Source: Bacillus nitratireducens (GTDB lineage Bacteria > Bacillota > Bacilli > Bacillales > Bacillaceae_G). From it: a DNA stretch of 64,000 nt. This document shows positions 21,795-32,171 of the stretch, in pieces; the stretch's first letter is position 1; every line of letters starts with the position of its first letter. A program made the position numbers and the translations under genes. The stretch lies in contig NZ_MAOC01000007.1 of assembly GCF_001884135.1 (NCBI RefSeq), forward strand, positions 124,001 to 188,000. Reading direction: 5' to 3'. A model generated the notes under the pieces. The model had not been told where the DNA came from. It worked only from the letters and a program-made list of their open reading frames with translations, and made no database searches.

Positions 21795-22529
21795 TTATTG
21801 GTCTTTTTTAATTTGCTCCAACCATTTCTCTTCCTGCTTAGATAATTCTCGCTCTTCTAGTAAATCTGGTCTACGCGTATACGTACGACGCAAGGATTCT
21901 TTATGGCGCCATTCATCAATGTTTTTATGATTTCCTGACATTAATACATCCGGTACCTTCATACCACGAAAATCAGCAGGACGTGTATAGTGTGGGTGTT
22001 CTAACAAACCTGTGCTAAAAGAGTCTTCCACTTGTGACGTTTGATTCCCTAGTACTCCTGGCAGGAGACGTACAACACTATCAGTAATTACCATTGAGGC
22101 TAGTTCTCCACCCGTCAATACGTAATCACCAATAGAAATCTCATCTGTTACAAGATGTTCACGAATTCGTTCATCGTACCCTTCATAATGGCCACATACA
22201 AAAATAACATGCTCTTCTTCAGCAAGCTCTTCTGCCTTCCTCTGCGTAAAACGCTCTCCTTGTGGACACATTAAGACGATTCTCGGTTTACGGTCTGTTT
22301 CCTTCGTTAACTCTTCCACCGCATCAAAGATAGGCTGAGGGGTTAATACCATCCCAGCGCCCCCACCATACGGATAATCATCTACACTATTATGCTTGCT
22401 AGTTGTATAATCACGGAAATTGACAACACGAAGCTCTACCGCTTCTTTTTCTTGTGCTTTCTTTAAAATTGAAGACCCAAACACACCCGTAAACATATCT
22501 GGAAACAATGTTAAAATGTCAATTTTCAT
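21795..22529 (-). CDS. trmD: tRNA (guanine-37-N1)-methyltransferase
   Basis: SAM-dependent enzyme that makes m1G37 next to the anticodon and prevents frameshifting. The 244 residues show the SPOUT trefoil-knot motifs [11 protein letters not shown] and [14 protein letters not shown], plus the N-terminal [13 protein letters not shown]. The ATG overlaps the rimM stop by 1 nt (TAATG), so translation is coupled. Order rpsP-rimM-trmD-rplS is conserved in bacteria. Confidence 0.98.
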   Translation of the reverse strand: MKIDILTLFPDMFTGVFGSSILKKAQEKEAVELRVVNFRDYTTSKHNSVDDYPYGGGAGMVLTPQPIFDAVEELTKETDRKPRIVLMCPQGERFTQRKAEELAEEEHVIFVCGHYEGYDERIREHLVTDEISIGDYVLTGGELASMVITDSVVRLLPGVLGNQTSQVEDSFSTGLLEHPHYTRPADFRGMKVPDVLMSGNHKNIDEWRHKESLRRTYTRRPDLLEERELSKQEEKWLEQIKKDQ

Positions 22530-23044
22530 TATAGCAACCCTTCCATTACATGAATGGTTACTAATTTATTCTCAATGTTAACTTGAAGCACAACGTCATC
22601 AATATAAGGAATTAAAAGATCTTGACCCTTTGGACGTTTAATCACCCATACATCATTCGCACCAGGAGATAAGATCTCTTTGATCGTTCCTAACGCTTCT
22701 CCTTCTTCCGTTACAACACTGCAACCAATAATTTCATGATAGTAGTATTCACCTTCAGCTAGTTCGCCTAACTGCTCTTCTGGTACTTTTATTAAAGAAC
22801 CTTTCAACTTCTCTACTTCATCTACATTGTTGTATCCTTCAAGTGTTAATAAATCAAATGTCTTATGTTGACGATGAGAAGTTACCTTCACTGGAAGATA
22901 GTCTGTACCTTTCTCATTACATATGTATAACGTGTTTCCTACTTTATATCGCTCTTCCGGAAAATCAGTACGAGAAATTACACGAATTTCTCCTCTTACG
23001 CCATGAGTATTTACAATTTTCCCTACGTTAAACCATTTTGTCAT
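22529..23044 (-). CDS. rimM: 16S rRNA processing protein RimM
   Basis: Assembly factor for the 30S head. 171 residues from ATG 23044 ([20 protein letters not shown]), with the N-terminal RimM domain and a C-terminal PRC barrel ([21 protein letters not shown]). The frame extends 22 codons upstream, but GGGGTGA precedes 23044 and the family N-terminus starts there. The stop overlaps the trmD start. Confidence 0.96.
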   Translation of the reverse strand: MTKWFNVGKIVNTHGVRGEIRVISRTDFPEERYKVGNTLYICNEKGTDYLPVKVTSHRQHKTFDLLTLEGYNNVDEVEKLKGSLIKVPEEQLGELAEGEYYYHEIIGCSVVTEEGEALGTIKEILSPGANDVWVIKRPKGQDLLIPYIDDVVLQVNIENKLVTIHVMEGLL

Positions 23045-23126
23045 AAATAGTATGTCACCCCTGGTTTCTATATAAATTAAGCATCTCCATTTCATATATG
23101 GAACATGCAACTTCTCTTTAAATGTT

Positions 23127-23160
23127 AAAAAAGGGAGAGGAATTAACTCCTCGCCCTTTT
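23127..23160 (-). terminator. Intrinsic terminator after khpA
   Basis: A 12-bp stem with one mismatch (23129-23140 with 23149-23160) followed by U on the minus strand. It lies between khpA and rimM; B. subtilis has ylqD in this gap, which is absent here. Confidence 0.8.
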
Positions 23161-23165
23161 TACGT

Positions 23166-23393
23166 TTATTGAATTTCCAGTGTTACTTTTTCATCATTAT
23201 GATGTCCCACTGAATACAAGAGCATTCGAATTGCTTTCGCAACCTTCCCTTGCTTTCCAATGACTTTTCCAACATCCTCAGGATGTACAGTTAATCGATA
23301 CTTTATCTCTCCGTTGCAAAGTTCCTGTGTAACTTTTACATCTTCAGGATGATCGACAAGAGGCTTGACAATCGTCTCGACTAACTTCTTCAT
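23166..23393 (-). CDS. khpA: KH-domain RNA-binding protein KhpA
   Basis: Small KH-type RNA-binding protein (YlqC in B. subtilis); in streptococci it pairs with KhpB/Jag and affects cell elongation. 75 residues made of a single KH domain, with the GxxG loop in [20 protein letters not shown] lies 8 nt before the ATG at 23393; the in-frame ATG at 23399 is only 2 nt from it. It follows rpsP by 14 nt. Confidence 0.93.
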   Translation of the reverse strand: MKKLVETIVKPLVDHPEDVKVTQELCNGEIKYRLTVHPEDVGKVIGKQGKVAKAIRMLLYSVGHHNDEKVTLEIQ

Positions 23394-23407
23394 AGTCATT
23401 GCCTCAA

Positions 23408-23680
23408 TTACTTACCTTGTTTAGATAAGTGGAATTTCTCCATGATACCTTGGTTAGAGAATAGGTTACGAACTGTATCAGATGGTTTAGCACCGTTTCC
23501 TAACCATTTTAATGCTGCTTCTTCGTTGATCTTAACTTCAGCTGGTTGAGCAACCGGATTGTAAGTACCGATTTCCTCAATGAAACGTCCGTCACGAGGA
23601 GAACGAGAATCTGCAACAACTACACGATAGAAAGGAGTTTTTTTAGCTCCCATACGTTTTAAACGAATTTTAACTGCCAT
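23408..23680 (-). CDS. rpsP: 30S ribosomal protein S16
   Basis: Small-subunit assembly protein. The 90 residues begin [24 protein letters not shown] and have the S16 signature ([16 protein letters not shown]). GGAGGTG lies 8 nt before the ATG. Placed between ffh and khpA as in other Bacillus. Confidence 0.98.
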   Translation of the reverse strand: MAVKIRLKRMGAKKTPFYRVVVADSRSPRDGRFIEEIGTYNPVAQPAEVKINEEAALKWLGNGAKPSDTVRNLFSNQGIMEKFHLSKQGK

Positions 23681-23781
23681 TTATAAAGCACCTCCGAATT
23701 TATTTCACACAGATAATTATATTAGCAAAAAGACTATTGCTTTGTAAAGTATTTTTTCTTAACAGAGCCATCTTTTTTTCC

Positions 23782-25131
23782 TTACATGAATGGAAACTTC
23801 AATCCACCTAGTCCTTTTTTCTTACCTTTTTGCATTCCAGTCATCGACTTCATCATTTTTTTCATATCATCAAACTGCTTGATTAGACGATTAATTTCTT
23901 GTACGGTTGTACCGCTACCTTTGGCAATGCGTTTTTTACGACTAGCATTGATTATTTCCGGTTGTTCTCGCTCTAATTTAGTCATAGAACGAATAATTGC
24001 CTCAATATGCCCAATTTGTTTTTCATCAACTTGTGCATTTTTCAGCCCTTTAATTTTATTTGCACCAGGAAGCATTCCTAACAATTCGTCAAGCGGTCCA
24101 AGTTGACGCACTTGTCCAAGTTGTTCTAGGAAATCGTCAAGCGTAAACGAAAGCGTACGCATTTTTTGCTCAAGTTCTTTTGCTTTCTCTTCATCAACTG
24201 TAGCTTGCGCTTTTTCAATTAATGTTAAGACGTCACCCATCCCTAAAATACGGGATGCCATACGTTCTGGATGGAACGCTTCAATCGCATCTAGCTTTTC
24301 ACCCATACCAGCAAATTTAATTGGTGTGTTTGTTACAGCCTTAATAGATAATGCCGCACCACCGCGCGTGTCACCATCTAATTTCGTTAATACAACACCT
24401 GTTAAACCTAACTGCTCATGGAAACTTTGTGCTACATTTACCGCGTCTTGTCCTGTCATCGCATCGACAACAAGGAAAATTTCATCCGGTTTCGCAACTT
24501 CTTTCACTTTCGCTAATTCATCCATTAGTTCTTCATCAATATGCAGGCGACCCGCTGTATCAATTAAAACGTAATCGTGATGATCTTCTTTTGCTTTTGC
24601 AATCGCTTGTTTCGCAATTTCAACTGGACTTACTTGATCTCCTAAAGAGAAAACAGGCATGTCCAATTGCTTCCCTAATGTTTCAAGCTGTTTAATCGCT
24701 GCTGGACGGTAAATATCTGCTGCAACAAGCATCGGTTTACGATTATACTTTTTACGAAGTAAATTCGCAAGCTTACCTGTTGTCGTTGTTTTACCCGCAC
24801 CTTGCAGACCAACCATCATAATAACAGTCGGTGGCTTATTAGCAACAGCAATTTTGCTTTGCTCTCCGCCCATAAGTTCTGTAAGTTCTTCCTGTACGAT
24901 TTTAATTACTTGTTGTCCAGGTGTCAAACTTTTCATTACATCTTGTCCGACAGCACGCTCAGACACACGCTTTATAAAATCTTTTACTACTTTAAAGTTA
25001 ACATCTGCTTCTAAAAGAGCTAGACGAACTTCTCTCATCATTTCTTTCACATCGGCTTCAGAAACTTTTCCTTTGCCGCGGATTTTTTGCATTGTCTGTT
25101 GAAGTCGGTCGGCTAATCCTTCAAATGCCAT
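23782..25131 (-). CDS. ffh: Signal recognition particle protein Ffh
   Basis: SRP GTPase that binds signal sequences and 4.5S/scRNA and targets nascent chains to FtsY. 449 residues: N-domain, G-domain with the P-loop VGLQGAGKTTTTGKLA (from about residue 107), DTAGRLHIDEELMDEL, TKLDGDTRGGAALS, and a methionine-rich C-terminal M-domain (MKKMMKSMTGMQKGKKKG). It forms an operon with ylxM (12 nt upstream) behind the promoter at 25519-25547. Confidence 0.98.
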   Translation of the reverse strand: MAFEGLADRLQQTMQKIRGKGKVSEADVKEMMREVRLALLEADVNFKVVKDFIKRVSERAVGQDVMKSLTPGQQVIKIVQEELTELMGGEQSKIAVANKPPTVIMMVGLQGAGKTTTTGKLANLLRKKYNRKPMLVAADIYRPAAIKQLETLGKQLDMPVFSLGDQVSPVEIAKQAIAKAKEDHHDYVLIDTAGRLHIDEELMDELAKVKEVAKPDEIFLVVDAMTGQDAVNVAQSFHEQLGLTGVVLTKLDGDTRGGAALSIKAVTNTPIKFAGMGEKLDAIEAFHPERMASRILGMGDVLTLIEKAQATVDEEKAKELEQKMRTLSFTLDDFLEQLGQVRQLGPLDELLGMLPGANKIKGLKNAQVDEKQIGHIEAIIRSMTKLEREQPEIINASRKKRIAKGSGTTVQEINRLIKQFDDMKKMMKSMTGMQKGKKKGLGGLKFPFM

Positions 25132-25143
25132 ATTGCCGCCCTC

Positions 25144-25476
25144 CTAATCTAATTTTTCGATAGCTTCAACAACTTGTTTCATTTCTTCATTCACATGCTC
25201 TTCTTCGCTGATTAGCTGTTTTAGCTTTGCAACAAGTCGCTGTCGCTCTTGAAACTTTTGAAGTAATACTAATTTTTCTTCATATTCTTCAAGCATCGCT
25301 TCAGTCCGTTTAATGTTATCATACACGGCTTGGCGGCTTACATCAAATTCTTCCGCAATTTCACCAAGAGATAAATCATCTAGATAATAAAGCGACATAT
25401 AACTTCTTTGTTTTTGCGTTAACAACGATTGATAAAAATCAAATAAATAGTTCATTCTCGTTGTTTTCTCGAGCAT
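25144..25476 (-). CDS. ylxM: UPF0122 helix-turn-helix protein YlxM
   Basis: Predicted DNA-binding protein encoded next to ffh in most Firmicutes. 110 residues, mostly helical, with a sigma-70 region-4-like HTH ([20 protein letters not shown], about 36-55). In streptococci YlxM influences SRP GTPase activity. First gene of the ylxM-ffh unit. Confidence 0.93.
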
Positions 25477-25518
25477 GTTGGATCATCCTTTGTTAAGTGA
25501 TTTCCCTTTACATGAATT

Positions 25519-25547
25519 AGTTTACATGGAGTATAAAAGAGTGTCAA
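25519..25547 (-). promoter_or_regulatory. Sigma-A promoter of ylxM-ffh
   Basis: On the minus strand, a consensus -35 TTGACA (25542-25547) and -10 TAAACT (25519-25524) are separated by 17 nt, about 43 nt before the ylxM start. Confidence 0.75.
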
Positions 25548-25581
25548 GTTTTTTTCTTAACATCACATATTTTTTATAGAA

Positions 25582-25606
25582 AAAGAAGCGGAAATACCGC
25601 TTCTTT
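25582..25606 (-). terminator. Hairpin after ftsY
   Basis: A perfect 10-bp stem (25582-25591 with 25597-25606) lies just beyond the ftsY stop. The 3' arm ends in a CTTTTC stretch and then A/T-rich sequence, a moderate U-tract. It probably ends the fapR-to-ftsY transcript before the ylxM promoter. Confidence 0.65.
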
Positions 25607-25609
25607 CAC

Positions 25610-26599
25610 TTACACTTCTTCAGTTTCTACCAAGTTCGCGAATAAGCCATACACATATTGTTCTGGATCAAATTGCTGCAGATCATCCATTTGCTCTCCT
25701 AGTCCAACAAACTTCACCGGTACATCCATCTCGTTACGAATTGCTAATACGATACCACCTTTAGCAGTTCCGTCTAACTTCGTTAAAACAATACCAGTAA
25801 CATTCGTTGCTTCACGGAATGTTTTTGCTTGACTTAATCCATTTTGTCCTGTTGTTGCATCAATAACAAGTAATACTTCATGAGGAGCTCCTGGTACTTC
25901 ACGCTCAATTACACGCTTCACTTTCTCTAACTCTTTCATTAAGTTGACTTTGTTTTGCAGGCGTCCTGCTGTATCACATAGCAATACATCCACTTTACGA
26001 GCCTTCGCTGCCTGTACAGCATCGTACATAACAGCCGCCGGGTCAGACCCTGATCCTTGTTTAATTACTTCTACACCAACACGATCGCCCCATACTTCTA
26101 ATTGTTCAATCGCTCCAGCACGGAATGTATCTCCTGCCGCCAATAGGACAGACTTTCCTTCCGATTTAAATTTATGTGCAAGCTTACCAATTGTCGTCGT
26201 TTTTCCTACACCATTAACACCAACAAATAAAACAACTGTTAATTGATCCTCTTGTATATTAACTTCATTGCTAAAGTCACTATCACCTTTGTAAATTCCC
26301 ACTAACTTCTCAGAAATCACAGCCTGTACTTCTTTTGGATCTTGAATGTTACGACGTTGCACTTCTTCTTTCAACTGATCAATTAATTCCATTACTGTCG
26401 AGACTCCAACATCTGCACTAATTAAAATTTCTTCTAATTCCTCAAAGAAGTCTTCGTCTATTTTACGATAACGATACACTAAATCATTTACTTTATCAGC
26501 AAATGAATTTCTTGTTTTTTCCAATCCTTGTTTAAACTTCTCTGTTACTGTATCCGTTTGTTTTGAAATTTTTTCTTTTAATTTTTTAAAAAAGCTCAT
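25610..26599 (-). CDS. ftsY: Signal recognition particle receptor FtsY
   Basis: SRP receptor GTPase at the membrane. 329 residues from ATG 26599 (MSFFKKLKEKISKQTD), matching the B. subtilis length; a short acidic/charged N-terminal part, NG domain with GVNGVGKTTTIGKLA, DTAGRLQNKVNLM and TKLDGTAKGG. The in-frame ATG at 26608 abuts the GGAAGG site, while 26599 is 9 nt from it. It lies directly downstream of smc (14 nt). Confidence 0.97.
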   Translation of the reverse strand: MSFFKKLKEKISKQTDTVTEKFKQGLEKTRNSFADKVNDLVYRYRKIDEDFFEELEEILISADVGVSTVMELIDQLKEEVQRRNIQDPKEVQAVISEKLVGIYKGDSDFSNEVNIQEDQLTVVLFVGVNGVGKTTTIGKLAHKFKSEGKSVLLAAGDTFRAGAIEQLEVWGDRVGVEVIKQGSGSDPAAVMYDAVQAAKARKVDVLLCDTAGRLQNKVNLMKELEKVKRVIEREVPGAPHEVLLVIDATTGQNGLSQAKTFREATNVTGIVLTKLDGTAKGGIVLAIRNEMDVPVKFVGLGEQMDDLQQFDPEQYVYGLFANLVETEEV

Positions 26600-26613
26600 A
26601 CTTCCCATCCTTC

Positions 26614-29600
26614 CTATTTACTTGCTACAAGTTCTTCGCCATCACCTAAACGAACAGAAACAAGCTTAGATACCCCTGATTCTTGCATTGTTACACCGTA
26701 CAATACATCAGACTCTTCCATTGTACCTTTTCGGTGTGTAATTACAATAAACTGCGTTTCATCACTAAATTTCTTTAAATACTGCGCAAAACGAGCAACA
26801 TTAGCCTCATCAAGAGCCGCTTCTACTTCATCTAGCACACAGAATGGGACTGGGCGTACTTTTAAAATACCAAATAAGAGCGCAATTGCCGTCAAAGCAC
26901 GCTCTCCACCTGAAAGTAAACCTAAATTTTGTAGTTTCTTCCCTGGCGGTTGCGCCACAATATCAATACCAGTATTTAATAAATCTTCTGGATTTGTCAT
27001 TACTAAATCCGCTCTTCCGCCTCCGAATAATTCAGAGAATACAGATTGAAACTCCGTTCGAATTCCTTCAAATGTAGTAGAAAAGCGTTTTTTCATCTCT
27101 TCATCCATTTCCGTAATAAGTTGATGTAACGTCGATTTCGCTTCTTCCAGGTCATCTCTTTGCTCTAGTAAGAATGTGTGACGTTCTGCTACACGTTCGT
27201 ATTCATCAATTGCCCCTAAGTTTACTGCGCCTAGCTCTTCAATGGATAGTTTAATTAATTTCACCTTTTTACGCGCATCTTCTGCAGGCATCGTCATTGT
27301 ATACTTCAGTTTTGCTGCTTCAAATGAAATAGTATATGTTTCACGTAAATGCTGCAATCTATTTTCCAACTCTACATCAAGTCGGTTAATTTTCACTTCT
27401 TGATCTTTCAACATCTCAAGAATATATTTATGTTTACCTATTGTTTCTTTCACACCGCGCTCTAAATGCTCCACTCTCTCTTGCAATGATACGCGTTGTT
27501 CACGACGCGAACGAATTAAATCCGAAGTTTGATTACGATCATATGCTTTCTTCTCTATCATATTCGTAATTTGGTCTTCGCCACTTGAATTAGACGTCAT
27601 CTCTTGTTTTAAGAACGCTAAATCTTCTTTCGTTTTTACAAGTGTCGTATCAGTCTCTTCTTTTTCCTTCGTCAATCGTTCAACTTTTTCTTTTTGATTT
27701 GATAAACGTTGTTGTTGTTCAGCTGCTTGTACTTTTAGCTCAGTCATTTCCTTCTGAACTTTTTCTTTTGAAGAATGTTGCTCACTTTTTTGTTTCGTTA
27801 ATGCGACGATTTTGCCATCTAATTCCGAGATTTCCGCTTGAAGAGTTGCTAAAATCTTTTCTAACTCTCCTTTTCGCCCTTGCATTTTCACTTGATCTTG
27901 TAAAAATCCTTCTATCTCTAAATCGTATATAGATAAACGATCGTTAATTCGATGCTCTTCTAATTCTAATCGATTAATTTCTTCTCTTAATTTTTGTTCA
28001 TCTACACGCTCAGTTTCTACGCCTTGGCGTAGTTCGCGTATTTTCACTTCTTTTTCTTGAATCTCTTGCTTTACTGCTTTAACAAAGTTTTCCAGCTTCG
28101 TTGTTTTTTCTTCCATATCAGCTAGCTTTTTAGTCCATTCTTCAAGTTCACGCTGGCGCCCTAATAAAGAAGATTTCGCCTGTTTTACAGCTCCACCAGT
28201 CATAGAACCGCCAGGATTTACTACGTCACCTTCAAGCGTTACAATACGATAGCGATATTGTAATTGTTTCGCTAATTCATTTGCACCCCGTAAATCTTTC
28301 GCAACAACAACAGTACCTAATAGGCTTGAAACTACATTCTCATATTTATTGTTGTACTGCACAAGTTCTGCCGCCACACCAACAAACGCTGGATGTTGAT
28401 TCACAATGCGTAATTGTTCAAATGATAACGATCTACTTTTAATAACAGCTTGAGGTAAAAACGTTGCACGACCATGTTTATTTTGCTTTAAAAATGTAAT
28501 TGCATTACGTGCATGTTCTTCTGTTTGTACTACGATATGTTGCATCGCTGCCCCAAGGGCGATTTCCATTGCAATTTCATATTCTTTCGGCACAGTCAGA
28601 AGTTCTGCAACAGCTCCCTCGATACCTTGCAATCTATTTTCTCTAGCCTTTAATACTTCACGTACCCCTTGATAGAAACCAGAATAGTCCTCTTGCATTT
28701 CTTCTAGCATTTCTTTTCGAGAACGCGCCTGTTGCACAAATTGATACGCTTGATACAGTTTCGTTTCATTTTCACTATACTGAGACTTACATTTCCCAAG
28801 TGCCGTTTCTGTCTTCTGTATGTTAGAAATAATGCCAGCTACTTTCTCCTTCACTTGCTCATAACTTTCTACAAGTTTCGCTTTTTTCGCTGTAATTTCC
28901 ATACGCATCTGTACATATTTTTCATTTTCTTCATCAAGGCGTTCATTTTTAGAATTTTGCTGTTTAGATTGTTCTTCAATCATAGATAATTCATTACGAA
29001 GACTTGCTTGTTGATTTAAAAGTTCAATATAATCACCTTTTAAATTCTCAATCTGTTCCTCTAGATTCACGGCAAAAGTTGCAAGTAGTTGCTCATTATC
29101 ATGCAATTTCTTCTCCAACTCTTTTACTTGATTCACAAATTGCATTAACGCTTCGGTACTTGTTTCAATTTCGCCATCATAACTTTTAGCTTTCTCTACC
29201 AATTCAACAATTAGCTTTTCAAGCTGCGCACAATGCGTCGTCGCATTTTGCTTTCTTTCCTTTAACAACTCACGCTGCCCTTCTAGTTTCTCTAGTTCTT
29301 TACTAGAAAGAAGAAGAACTTCTTGTAAGGAGTTTACAGATTCATCAACCGCTTGTAATTGTCCACGTAATTCCTCAAGCTCTTCTTCACTTTTTTGTAA
29401 ATTCGTCGACATCTTAACTTCTTCATCTTTATTATGCCCAAATTGATTTCGAAGCGCTTCCCATTTTTCATGTAATTCTTCAATTTCATGTACAATAAGC
29501 GCCGCTTCTACTTTTTCTAATTCTTCTTTTTTCTCAAGAAAATCTTTCGCTATAGAAGCTTGTCTTTCTAGTGGTTCTACTTGACTACTCAATTCATGTA

Positions 29601-30183
29601 TAATATCTTGCACACGATTTAAGTTTTCTTGTGTTTCTGCTAATTTCCCTTCAGCTTTCTTTTTACGAAGTTTGTATTTCAGCACACCCGCAGCTTCCTC
29701 AAATACCCCTCGACGTTCTTCCGATTTGCTACTTAAAATCTCTTCGACTTTCCCCTGGCTAATAATTGAAAAAGCTTCTCTTCCCATACCAGAGTCCATA
29801 AATAAATCAATAATATCTTTCAATCTACAAGATTGTTTATTAATATAAAAATCACTATCACCCGAACGAGATACACGACGTGTTACACACACCTCGTTAT
29901 ATTCAATCGGTAATCGTTGGTCTTCATTATTTAAAGTTAATGTTACTTCAGCAATATTAACTGCTCTTCTCGTATCACTACCTGCAAAAATAATATCCTC
30001 CATTTTCGCACCGCGTAATGACTTTGCAGATTGTTCACCAAGTACCCAGCGAATCGCATCAGTAATATTACTTTTCCCGCTCCCGTTAGGTCCTACTACA
30101 GAAGTTACACCTGGAACAAAATCGACAGATACACGCTCAGCAAAAGATTTAAATCCTGCTATTTCTAATCTTTTTAAAAACAC
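26614..30183 (-). CDS. smc: Chromosome partition protein Smc
   Basis: Condensin ATPase that organises and segregates the chromosome with ScpA and ScpB. 1189 residues from GTG 30183 (MFLKRLEIAGFKSFAERVSV); the longer frame to 30258 has no support. Walker A GPNGSGKSN (31-39), long coiled coil, hinge around residues 510-670 (GGSMTGGAVK), second coil, signature LLSGGERALTA and Walker B VLDEVEAALDE. Located between rnc and ftsY as in B. subtilis. Confidence 0.97.
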   Translation of the reverse strand: MFLKRLEIAGFKSFAERVSVDFVPGVTSVVGPNGSGKSNITDAIRWVLGEQSAKSLRGAKMEDIIFAGSDTRRAVNIAEVTLTLNNEDQRLPIEYNEVCVTRRVSRSGDSDFYINKQSCRLKDIIDLFMDSGMGREAFSIISQGKVEEILSSKSEERRGVFEEAAGVLKYKLRKKKAEGKLAETQENLNRVQDIIHELSSQVEPLERQASIAKDFLEKKEELEKVEAALIVHEIEELHEKWEALRNQFGHNKDEEVKMSTNLQKSEEELEELRGQLQAVDESVNSLQEVLLLSSKELEKLEGQRELLKERKQNATTHCAQLEKLIVELVEKAKSYDGEIETSTEALMQFVNQVKELEKKLHDNEQLLATFAVNLEEQIENLKGDYIELLNQQASLRNELSMIEEQSKQQNSKNERLDEENEKYVQMRMEITAKKAKLVESYEQVKEKVAGIISNIQKTETALGKCKSQYSENETKLYQAYQFVQQARSRKEMLEEMQEDYSGFYQGVREVLKARENRLQGIEGAVAELLTVPKEYEIAMEIALGAAMQHIVVQTEEHARNAITFLKQNKHGRATFLPQAVIKSRSLSFEQLRIVNQHPAFVGVAAELVQYNNKYENVVSSLLGTVVVAKDLRGANELAKQLQYRYRIVTLEGDVVNPGGSMTGGAVKQAKSSLLGRQRELEEWTKKLADMEEKTTKLENFVKAVKQEIQEKEVKIRELRQGVETERVDEQKLREEINRLELEEHRINDRLSIYDLEIEGFLQDQVKMQGRKGELEKILATLQAEISELDGKIVALTKQKSEQHSSKEKVQKEMTELKVQAAEQQQRLSNQKEKVERLTKEKEETDTTLVKTKEDLAFLKQEMTSNSSGEDQITNMIEKKAYDRNQTSDLIRSRREQRVSLQERVEHLERGVKETIGKHKYILEMLKDQEVKINRLDVELENRLQHLRETYTISFEAAKLKYTMTMPAEDARKKVKLIKLSIEELGAVNLGAIDEYERVAERHTFLLEQRDDLEEAKSTLHQLITEMDEEMKKRFSTTFEGIRTEFQSVFSELFGGGRADLVMTNPEDLLNTGIDIVAQPPGKKLQNLGLLSGGERALTAIALLFGILKVRPVPFCVLDEVEAALDEANVARFAQYLKKFSDETQFIVITHRKGTMEESDVLYGVTMQESGVSKLVSVRLGDGEELVASK

Positions 30184-30300
30184 GAAAGGCCTTCCTCCTA
30201 TTCTCCGTTGTTGTAAACATTGTCTGTACGAAAACAAGCTACTATACGGATTTCCCACTCCTTTTATTTATAAACAAAAGGAAAGTTTCATTCTATGCAT

Positions 30301-30333
30301 AAGGAATCCCCCTCATTCAAAGGGGGATTCCTT
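30301..30333 (-). terminator. Long hairpin at the 3' end of rnc
   Basis: A perfect 13-bp stem (30301-30313 with 30321-30333, loop of 7) overlaps the rnc stop codon. No U-tract follows on the minus strand, so it may be a processing or stability structure between rnc and smc rather than a terminator. Confidence 0.6.
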
Positions 30334-31069
30334 ATAGTTGTTCTTTTAATTTTTTCAATGCTTCTGCAGCAGCTTGTTGCTCTGCTTCTTTTTTCGACTT
30401 GCCACTACCAAGACCTAAAGCCACGTTATTTAACGTAACACGTGACACAAATTCTCGGTTATGGGCCGGTCCTTTTTCTTGCAAAATTTGATACTCAACG
30501 TTACCACTACCATCACGCTGAATCAATTCTTGCAATTGACTCTTATAATCCATCACATGAGAAAAAGCACCTTCATTAATTTTCGGATATACAACTTCTT
30601 TTAAGAATCCCCAAACTGTTTCAAGCCCTTGATCAAGATAAAGGGCACCAATAAACGCTTCAAAGACATCCGCTAATAAAGCTGGTCGTTCACGTCCACC
30701 CGTCATTTCCTCACCTTTCCCTAATAAAACAAGGCTACCAAATGACAATTCGTTTGCAAAACGAACAAGAGATGGCTCACATACAATAGCTGCACGTAGT
30801 TTTGTTAACTCTCCTTCGCTCATTGTCGGATATTTTTGAAACAGATACTGTGATACAGTGAGTTCCAATACAGCATCACCAAGAAATTCAAGACGCTCAT
30901 TGTCCTCATGCGGTTTTTTTCGATGCTCATTCACATACGATGAATGCGTAAATGCTTGAATCAATAATTTTTCATCTGAAAACGTAATACCTATCTCTTC
31001 TTGAAATACTTTAAACGCTTCACGATATTTTGTTTCATACTTTTTTTCTCTATGTTTTCGGTACGGCAT
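30332..31069 (-). CDS. rnc: Ribonuclease III
   Basis: Double-strand-specific endoribonuclease that processes rRNA precursors and scRNA. 245 residues from ATG 31069 ([20 protein letters not shown]), GGAGG 5 nt upstream. The RNase III signature [19 protein letters not shown] is near residues 63-81, a second acidic site is in [16 protein letters not shown], and a dsRNA-binding domain ends the protein ([12 protein letters not shown] ... [15 protein letters not shown]). It is flanked on both sides by strong hairpins without U-tracts. Confidence 0.97.
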   Translation of the reverse strand: MPYRKHREKKYETKYREAFKVFQEEIGITFSDEKLLIQAFTHSSYVNEHRKKPHEDNERLEFLGDAVLELTVSQYLFQKYPTMSEGELTKLRAAIVCEPSLVRFANELSFGSLVLLGKGEEMTGGRERPALLADVFEAFIGALYLDQGLETVWGFLKEVVYPKINEGAFSHVMDYKSQLQELIQRDGSGNVEYQILQEKGPAHNREFVSRVTLNNVALGLGSGKSKKEAEQQAAAEALKKLKEQL

Positions 31070-31092
31070 AGGTCCCTCCAGATATAAGCCGA

Positions 31093-31118
31093 GAAGCCCC
31101 GCTAAAAAACGGGACTTC
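31093..31118 (-). other. Hairpin between acpP and rnc
   Basis: A 9-bp stem with one G-U pair (31093-31101 with 31110-31118) sits 24 nt before the rnc start. The U-run is in the loop, not after the stem, so it is unlikely to be a simple terminator. It could be an RNase III or other processing site. Confidence 0.5.
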
Positions 31119-31127
31119 ACTTAAGCA

Positions 31128-31361
31128 TTATAGATGACTCTCTATGTAAGTCACAGCATCGCCAACAGTAGCAATCTTTTCAGCATCTTCATCAGAAATT
31201 TCCATTTCGAATTCATCTTCCAATTGCATTACAAGTTCTACTACATCTAGGGAGTCTGCGCCTAAATCTTCTTTAAAGCTCGCAGCTGGTACTACTTCAG
31301 TTTCTTCTACACCTAAACGATCAACGATGATTTTTGTTACACGCTCTAAAACATCTGCCAT
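31128..31361 (-). CDS. acpP: Acyl carrier protein
   Basis: Carries growing fatty acyl chains on a phosphopantetheine arm. 77 residues from ATG 31361 ([20 protein letters not shown]), GGAGG 8 nt upstream; an ATG three codons earlier is too close to the site. The attachment serine is Ser37 in [13 protein letters not shown]. Very acidic. It lies between fabG and rnc in the FapR-controlled cluster. Confidence 0.98.
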
Positions 31362-31430
31362 TCCATTCACCTCCCCTCAAATATTATATAAAATATTGTC
31401 CAAAAAAACTAGGTGAAATCGATTCTTTTA

Positions 31431-32171
31431 TTACATTACCATTCCGCCATCAACATTTAACGTTTGTCCTGTAATATATTTGCTTTGATCAGAAGCGAAA
31501 AACGTTACAGTATTTGCGATATCTTGCGCTTCACCAAACTGAGCTGCAGGAATTAACTTTAACATTTCGGCTTTTATATTTTCATCTAATACATCCGTCA
31601 TATCAGTCGCAATAAACCCTGGAGCAATTGCATTTACAGTAATATTTCGGCTCGCTAATTCTTTTGCTGATGTTTTTGTTAATCCAATTACACCAGCTTT
31701 AGCAGCAACATAGTTTGCTTGTCCTGGGTTTCCTGTTACTCCAACAACAGAAGCGATATTAATAATACGTCCATGACGTTGACGCATCATATAACGAGAT
31801 ACTGCCTTCGTACATAAGAATACACCTTTTAAGTTTGTATTAATAACTGTATCCCATTCTTCTTCTTTCATACGCATTAATAAATTATCTTTTGTTACAC
31901 CAGCGTTATTTACAAGAATATCTACTTGTCCAAACGTATCTACAGTTTGTTTCACCATATTCGTAACATCTTCAGCATTTGCAACATCTGCTCTTACTGC
32001 AATAGCATCTGAACCTAATTTCTTTATTTCATCGACTACTTCATTCGCCTTTTGCTCATTACCAGCATAATTTACTACCACATTTGCCCCTTGTTTCGCT
32101 AAATCAATCGCAATCGCACGACCAATTCCACGTGAAGCGCCAGTTACTAATGCTACTTTCCCTTTTAACAT
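31431..32171 (-). CDS. fabG: 3-oxoacyl-[acyl-carrier-protein] reductase
   Basis: NADPH-dependent reductase of type II fatty acid synthesis. 246-residue short-chain dehydrogenase with TGASRGIG at the N-terminus, NNAG, the catalytic Ser141, Tyr154 and Lys158 (YVAAK), and the C-terminal [15 protein letters not shown]. The ATG overlaps the fabD stop by 1 nt, so the two are coupled. Confidence 0.98.
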   Translation of the reverse strand: MLKGKVALVTGASRGIGRAIAIDLAKQGANVVVNYAGNEQKANEVVDEIKKLGSDAIAVRADVANAEDVTNMVKQTVDTFGQVDILVNNAGVTKDNLLMRMKEEEWDTVINTNLKGVFLCTKAVSRYMMRQRHGRIINIASVVGVTGNPGQANYVAAKAGVIGLTKTSAKELASRNITVNAIAPGFIATDMTDVLDENIKAEMLKLIPAAQFGEAQDIANTVTFFASDQSKYITGQTLNVDGGMVM

